DNA from: Dehalococcoidia bacterium
GTDB lineage: Bacteria; Chloroflexota; Dehalococcoidia; Lucifugimonadales; UBA3495
DNA: 8,602 nucleotides
Reading direction: 5' to 3'
Assembly (NCBI GenBank): GCA_022823105.1
Contig: JAJDXU010000324.1
Coordinates: forward strand, 1-8,602
Numbering within the stretch: the first letter of the stretch is position 1; each line of letters opens with the position of its first letter. The notes under the pieces are model-generated. The model was given only the letters and a program-made list of their open reading frames with translations, ran no database searches and was not told where the DNA came from. Shown here one piece after another: positions 4,986 to 8,602 of the stretch. The position numbers and the translations under genes were made by a program.

Positions 4986-6893
4986 ATGCGACGCGTAACG
5001 ATACCGACCACGTTGTTGGCGCTCGTCGCCATGTCGTCCCTGCTGATGTTGATCGTGGCTTGCGGTGGCGCCGCGCCTGAAGCTGCGCCGAGCGCAGATC
5101 AGGCACAACCCGTTGCGCAACAAACCGGGGGCCAGCAGGCGGCTCCGCAACAGGCCCCTGGGCAGCAGCCGGCCAGCCAGCAGGCCACGCAACCGCCGGC
5201 GGCTCCGCAGCCGCAGGCCCCGGCGCAGCAGGTCGCCACGAAAGTACCCATCGCGACCGTCGCGCCGACTCCCGAGAGTCCGGTCGCCGTCGTGATCGAC
5301 AAACCGGAAGGAATACTGACCGGCGGTCAGAAGGAGTTGGGCCCGTTCATTGGCCATCCCAACCTCGCCGGCAACCCTCAAATCTACGTGATGAGCACGG
5401 CTCCCATCACTGAGTCGCTGTTCACGGTGAACAGCAACCTGGAGGTCGTGCCCTTCCTGGCCCGGGAATGGGAGGTGTCCGAGGACGCCCTGACCTGGAC
5501 CTTCTACCTGGAGGAGGGGGTGCAGTTCCATAAGGGATACGGGGAGATGACGGCAGAGGACGTGCTGTGGAGCATGCAGCAGTTCGCCGACAGCGCCAAG
5601 CACCCGCGCGCCTCCAACATCCGCGGGGTGTTCGTGTCCGAAACAGGTCATGCCAAGGTCATCGACGACCACACCCTGGAGATCAACACCGGCACGCCCT
5701 GGTCGGAGGTTCCCGTCAACGAGATGCTGACCAGCCCGGCGGGGTCCGCCACATGGATTGTCAGCAAGCGCCAGACGGAAGAGCTTGGAGCCGAAGAGGC
5801 CAGCGCCAACATCGCCGCCACCGGCTCGTGGGAACTGGTCGAAGCCCGCACGGGTGAATTCTGGCGCATGGCGGCCGTAGAGGACCACTGGCGCAAGACT
5901 CCCCACTTCGCCGAGCTCGTATTCCGCGAAATACCGGAGGAGTCATCCCGCATCGCCGGGTTCCAGACCGGCAACCTGGATACCACCCTCATCGCGTTCG
6001 ACTCCCTGGCCCTAATTGAGGAGGTGGACGGCGCCGAACTGATGCGCCTGCCCGGCGGCGGCGAGGCTGCCGTGACTTTCTACGGCCAGTATTACGTCGG
6101 CATCGGCACCGAGGACCAGCAGCCCGGCTACGATCCGGATCTGCCCTGGGTCTCGGCCGACCCCGACATCAATTCCGAGGAGTGGAAGAACGCGGCGAAA
6201 GTCCGCAACGCATTGTCCATGGCCATCGACCGCCAGGGCATCGTGGATACCCTGCTGCACGGCTACGGCAGCCCGGCGGTGCTCTGGGACTTCGGAAGGT
6301 ATGAGGACACCTGGTTGCCGCCGGAAATGCGGTGGGAGTACAACCCGGAGAGAGCCAAGGAGCTTCTCGCCGAGGCCGGCTACCCCAACGGGTTCAGCAT
6401 CACTCTCACGCCATCTCTACGCGGCGCGCCCGTGGAAGTCGAAGCCTGCGAGGCCATCGCTACCATGTGGGCCGATATCGGCCTGGATGTGAAGTTTCAG
6501 AACCTGCCGTACTCCACCCTGCGCCCCAGCCTCATCGCTCGCAACTACCAGGGTTCAACCTGCCACGCCGGCAGCATCCGGCTGGAACCAGGCCAGGGAT
6601 ACTCCGGGATGCTTTCCCAGTTGAACCACAGCGCCGTCTGGAATCGGGGCGTTGAGCATCCCTGGCTCGACGACAAGGTCGCCGCCCACATGGCGGAGGT
6701 CGACAGCGAAAAACGTCGGGAACTTGCCATAGAAATCGCTACGTTCCTGTTCGATAATGCCGTCACCGCCGTCGGTCTCTACAACTTCGACGTGGTCTGG
6801 CCGGTGGGTCCCAACATCCAGCCGTGGCCTGAAGGCGTAAGGTACCGGGACATCCGCAACATCAATGGTTATGAGTTCATCCAGCCGAGGTAA
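4986..6893 (+). CDS. ABC importer solute-binding lipoprotein 2, family 5 (635 aa), paralogue of lipoprotein 1
   Basis: This is a second extracytoplasmic binding protein of the same family. Residues 1-25 are the signal (Arg2/Arg3, hydrophobic core, lipobox IVAC), Cys26 is the lipidated residue, and an Ala/Pro/Gln linker runs to about residue 102. The binding domain then follows lipoprotein 1 nearly collinearly. It contains LTWTFYLEEGVQFHKGYGEM from about 169, IAATGSWELVEARTGEFW, AGFQTGNLDTTLIAFDS, VRNALSMAIDRQGIVDTLL from 406, and RAKELLAEAGYPNGFSITL. Cys488 and Cys526 have the same 38-residue spacing as in the neighbour. The linkers differ far more than the domains. The gene begins 43 nt after the previous stop, so it is in the same operon. 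The pair looks like an old tandem duplication whose members may differ in ligand. Identity of the family is near certain; the ligand is unknown. Confidence 0.93.
   Translation: MRRVTIPTTLLALVAMSSLLMLIVACGGAAPEAAPSADQAQPVAQQTGGQQAAPQQAPGQQPASQQATQPPAAPQPQAPAQQVATKVPIATVAPTPESPVAVVIDKPEGILTGGQKELGPFIGHPNLAGNPQIYVMSTAPITESLFTVNSNLEVVPFLAREWEVSEDALTWTFYLEEGVQFHKGYGEMTAEDVLWSMQQFADSAKHPRASNIRGVFVSETGHAKVIDDHTLEINTGTPWSEVPVNEMLTSPAGSATWIVSKRQTEELGAEEASANIAATGSWELVEARTGEFWRMAAVEDHWRKTPHFAELVFREIPEESSRIAGFQTGNLDTTLIAFDSLALIEEVDGAELMRLPGGGEAAVTFYGQYYVGIGTEDQQPGYDPDLPWVSADPDINSEEWKNAAKVRNALSMAIDRQGIVDTLLHGYGSPAVLWDFGRYEDTWLPPEMRWEYNPERAKELLAEAGYPNGFSITLTPSLRGAPVEVEACEAIATMWADIGLDVKFQNLPYSTLRPSLIARNYQGSTCHAGSIRLEPGQGYSGMLSQLNHSAVWNRGVEHPWLDDKVAAHMAEVDSEKRRELAIEIATFLFDNAVTAVGLYNFDVVWPVGPNIQPWPEGVRYRDIRNINGYEFIQPR
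5064..5291 (+). repeat. Low-complexity Ala/Pro/Gln linker of lipoprotein 2
   Basis: This has the same position and character as the linker of lipoprotein 1 (residues about 27-102) but is richer in Gln and different in sequence. It supports fast divergence of the tether while the binding domain stayed conserved. Confidence 0.7.
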
Positions 6894-6931
6894 TTGCCTC
6901 TACAAGAGTGGTTTGAGCAGGCAGCCCTGAT

Positions 6932-7450
6932 ATGTTCTGGCGAAAAACGGGAATAGCGATCGCGTTGCGGACCCTGTTCGGGTTGCCGCTGGCGGCGGTG
7001 CTGGGCGTGATCGGAATGGCAATTGCATCCGCGTCGTCGGTATTCTTCGGAGTGTCCGGCCTACCCACGCTGCTAACTCTGCTGATGATCGGCGGCGGTG
7101 TCGGCGCCGGTATCGGGGCGGGCGCGATGATGCTCAGGATCGACGACATACCACATTGGACCCTGTTGTTGCTCGGGGCCTTCGTAGTGATGGTGTTGAG
7201 CGCCGGTGGCGGTTGGATCGGCTTCCAGGTTGGAGACCACATCTCTGCCATCGAGGACGCCCGGTGCGTCGGCGTCTGCGGCTACCTGTTCAGACCGCGA
7301 ACGTATATCGTGCTGGGGGCGACTCTGGTTGCCAACGTCATCGCACTGGCGTTCAACATCGTGTACGAAGGGAGATCGAACCGCGGCACTGCCGCCAGTC
7401 CGCGAATCGCCCGCGCAACGGGCGGTGCGGGAGGGGCCCAGCGCCGCTGA
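6932..7450 (+). CDS. Four-helix membrane protein of unknown function (172 aa)
   Basis: I do not recognise the family. Four hydrophobic helices can be read at about residues 11-35, 44-68 (Gly-rich, GGGVGAGIGAGAMM), 76-100 and 124-145. The short basic N-terminus (FWRK) and the Arg-rich tail after residue 147 put both ends in the cytoplasm by the positive-inside rule. The third loop (about 101-123), with Cys112 and Cys116 (CVGVC), would then face outward. The start has only a weak Shine-Dalgarno (GCAGG about 10 nt upstream), suggesting low expression relative to the lipoproteins. It starts 38 nt after lipoprotein 2 on the same strand, so it is probably co-transcribed. No permease EAA loop or ATP-binding motif is present, so it is not a classical importer subunit. 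An accessory or unrelated passenger role are both open. Confidence 0.75.
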   Translation: MFWRKTGIAIALRTLFGLPLAAVLGVIGMAIASASSVFFGVSGLPTLLTLLMIGGGVGAGIGAGAMMLRIDDIPHWTLLLLGAFVVMVLSAGGGWIGFQVGDHISAIEDARCVGVCGYLFRPRTYIVLGATLVANVIALAFNIVYEGRSNRGTAASPRIARATGGAGGAQRR

Positions 7451-7465
7451 TAGCCGAGACTCGAG

Positions 7466-7509
7466 GGCGGGGCAGGAGCACGACACAAACCCGTCGACTC
7501 CTCCCCGCC
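7466..7509 (+). terminator. Strong hairpin between membrane protein and permease: attenuating terminator or mRNA stabiliser
   Basis: GGCGGGG (7466-7472) pairs with CCCCGCC (7503-7509). After one bulged C (7473), A7474 pairs with T7502 and GGAG (7475-7478) with CTCC (7498-7501). CGAC (7481-7484) and GTCG (7493-7496) can extend the stem to an 8-nt loop. The total is about 16 bp, mostly GC. Only three T follow (7510-7512), so it would be a weak intrinsic terminator. In importer operons such as malEFG, a structured RNA after the binding-protein gene protects its message and reduces permease expression; a similar role here is inference. Confidence 0.6.
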
Positions 7510-7578
7510 TTTCAAACAACCGTCACAACGCCACATAACGCCAATAACAAACTGGATTTGTCCGGGAGGGAGTGAAAT

Positions 7579-8496
7579 ATGCAGCGGTATCTGGTCCGGC
7601 GCATCTTATTGGCTCTGGTAACTCTCCTCGCCGTGTCGCTGATCATTTTCGTCATGAGCCGCGCCGCGGGAGATCCCCGGCACGTCTACCTGGACGACTA
7701 TTCAACCCAGGAGGACTGGGACCGGCTGACGGAGAGCCTGGGGCTGGATAAACCCTACTACCATCAGTACGGAATCTTCCTGGGCAGCGCGCTGAAAGGA
7801 GACTTTGGTAAATCCATTAAAGAGGGCCGCCCTTCGATGGACGTGATAATTGAGCGAATCCCTGCCACCCTTCAATTGGGTACAGCCGCTTTCGCCTTTT
7901 CCGTGATCGTAGGCGTACCGCTCGGGATATTATCGGCCGTCAGACGGGGCAGCTTCCTTGACATGGCCGGAAAAATTGTCGCGTTGATCGGCCAGTCCGC
8001 TCCCGTGTTCTGGCTTGGCCTGATGCTGGTGTTCCTATTCGCGGTGCGGCTGGATTGGCTCCCGCCCTACGGCCGGCAGGAGGTTTCCAGTATCGTCCTG
8101 CCTGCGGTGGCGTTGGGCTGGTTCTACGCCGCCGCCAACCTCCGGTTGTTGCGGTCCGCCATGCTCAACGTCCTGGACTCCGAATATGTCAAATTGGCGC
8201 GCGCCAAGGGCGTCTCCAATAACGTCATCATCTGGAAGCACTCCCTGCGCAACGCACTGATACCCGTGCTCACCTTCGCGGGGATCACCCTGGGCAGCCT
8301 GGTTACCGGTTCCCTGGTTGTGGAAACCGTGTTTGCCTGGCCCGGCCTCGGCCAACTCGCCATCCAGGCGCTGGCCGGCAACGATTATCCGCTGCTGCAA
8401 GCCGTGGTGATAGTGTTCACCCTGATGTACGTCACGGCGGCTTTGTTGGTGGACATTATGTACGCATACATTGATCCCAGGATCAGGTACGCATAG
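7579..8496 (+). CDS. ABC importer permease, DppB/OppB type (305 aa)
   Basis: This is a membrane permease subunit of a peptide/nickel-type importer, of the usual family length. Helices lie at about residues 9-27, 97-121, 132-158, 170-192, 226-250 and 272-295. The N-terminal QRYLVRRILLALVTL opening and the exposed segment between helices 1 and 2 (about 28-95) are typical of DppB. The cytoplasmic EAA loop that docks the ATPase is at about 202-225 (EYVKLARAKGVSNNVIIWKH), followed by SLRNALIPVLTFAG. ETVFAWPGLGQL and the C-terminal YIDPRIRYA also fit the family. GGAGG at 7565-7569 lies 9 nt before ATG 7579. The next permease starts 14 nt after the stop. It would pair with that protein and take ligand from the lipoproteins upstream. 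The substrate is not determinable here. Confidence 0.95.
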   Translation: MQRYLVRRILLALVTLLAVSLIIFVMSRAAGDPRHVYLDDYSTQEDWDRLTESLGLDKPYYHQYGIFLGSALKGDFGKSIKEGRPSMDVIIERIPATLQLGTAAFAFSVIVGVPLGILSAVRRGSFLDMAGKIVALIGQSAPVFWLGLMLVFLFAVRLDWLPPYGRQEVSSIVLPAVALGWFYAAANLRLLRSAMLNVLDSEYVKLARAKGVSNNVIIWKHSLRNALIPVLTFAGITLGSLVTGSLVVETVFAWPGLGQLAIQALAGNDYPLLQAVVIVFTLMYVTAALLVDIMYAYIDPRIRYA

Positions 8497-8510
8497 GGGA
8501 GGACATCATC

Positions 8511-8602
8511 GTGGCAGCAGAAGCAACTCTGGTCGTTCAGCCGGTTCCGGTTCCCGTCCGTATCGCCAAGAGGGCTTGGCGATTGCGGCGGTGGCCGCTG
8601 AT
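8511..8602 (+). CDS. Probable ABC importer permease, DppC/OppC type (N-terminal fragment, cut by window end)
   Basis: The first 30 codons are visible. A GTG start at 8511 is preceded by GGGAGGA (8497-8503) with 7 nt spacing, and it lies 14 nt after the DppB-type stop. The translation begins (V/M)AAEATLVVQPVPVPVRIAK and then becomes strongly basic (RAWRLRRWPL). This suits the cytoplasmic lead-in before the first helix of a DppC-type permease. The identification rests mainly on position, since these operons run binding protein, B permease, C permease, ATPases. No family motif is inside the window. Confidence 0.75.
   Translation, partial: MAAEATLVVQPVPVPVRIAKRAWRLRRWPL

Noticed and set aside
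4055..5032. 325-codon open frame on the - strand inside lipoprotein 1
   Set aside because: Antisense shadow of a GC-rich gene whose sense frame is clearly a solute-binding protein.
4965..5906. 313-codon open frame on the - strand over the start of lipoprotein 2
   Set aside because: Antisense shadow again; its repetitive Arg/Gly/Leu part mirrors the Ala/Pro/Gln linker on the sense strand.

Overview
The window is GC-rich bacterial DNA with every supported gene on the + strand. The best guess for the host is an uncultured Chloroflexota of the SAR202/Dehalococcoidia type. That rests on the two solute-binding lipoproteins, which have a long Ala/Pro/Gln-rich linker after the lipobox cysteine and conserved blocks that I associate with this group. 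It is recall and inference, not a database result.

Left part (1-2632). A G-rich non-coding stretch (about 1-449) contains a canonical G-quadruplex motif at 77-108. It is followed by two translationally coupled genes whose stop and start overlap in GTGA: a beta-propeller-like protein (450-1541) and a multi-domain Ig-like protein (1538-2632). I recognise both as members of conserved but uncharacterised bacterial families. As annotated, neither has an obvious export signal.

Middle (2633-3073). This is an intergenic/leader region of about 440 bp. It contains stop-free but unassignable frames (about 2721-2891). An AT-rich block follows with two adjacent small palindromes, one resembling a Fur-family 6-1-6 site. 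Next come a strong sigma70-type promoter (TTGACA, 17-bp spacer, TAGACT), a short tandem direct repeat and a leader hairpin.

Right part (3074-8602). This is the front of a peptide/nickel-type (Dpp/Opp) ABC importer operon. The order is solute-binding lipoprotein 1, solute-binding lipoprotein 2 (a tandem paralogue), a four-helix membrane protein of unknown function, a strong intergenic hairpin, a DppB-type permease, and the first 30 codons of what is probably the DppC-type partner permease, cut by the window edge. The ATPases would be expected beyond the right end. The proposed working model is that both lipoproteins deliver ligand to one permease pair, and that the hairpin before the permease sets a high lipoprotein-to-permease ratio. 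The unusual points are the duplicated binding proteins with a common ribosome-binding-site box, a hairpin touching the second one's Shine-Dalgarno sequence, and the unknown membrane protein inside the operon.
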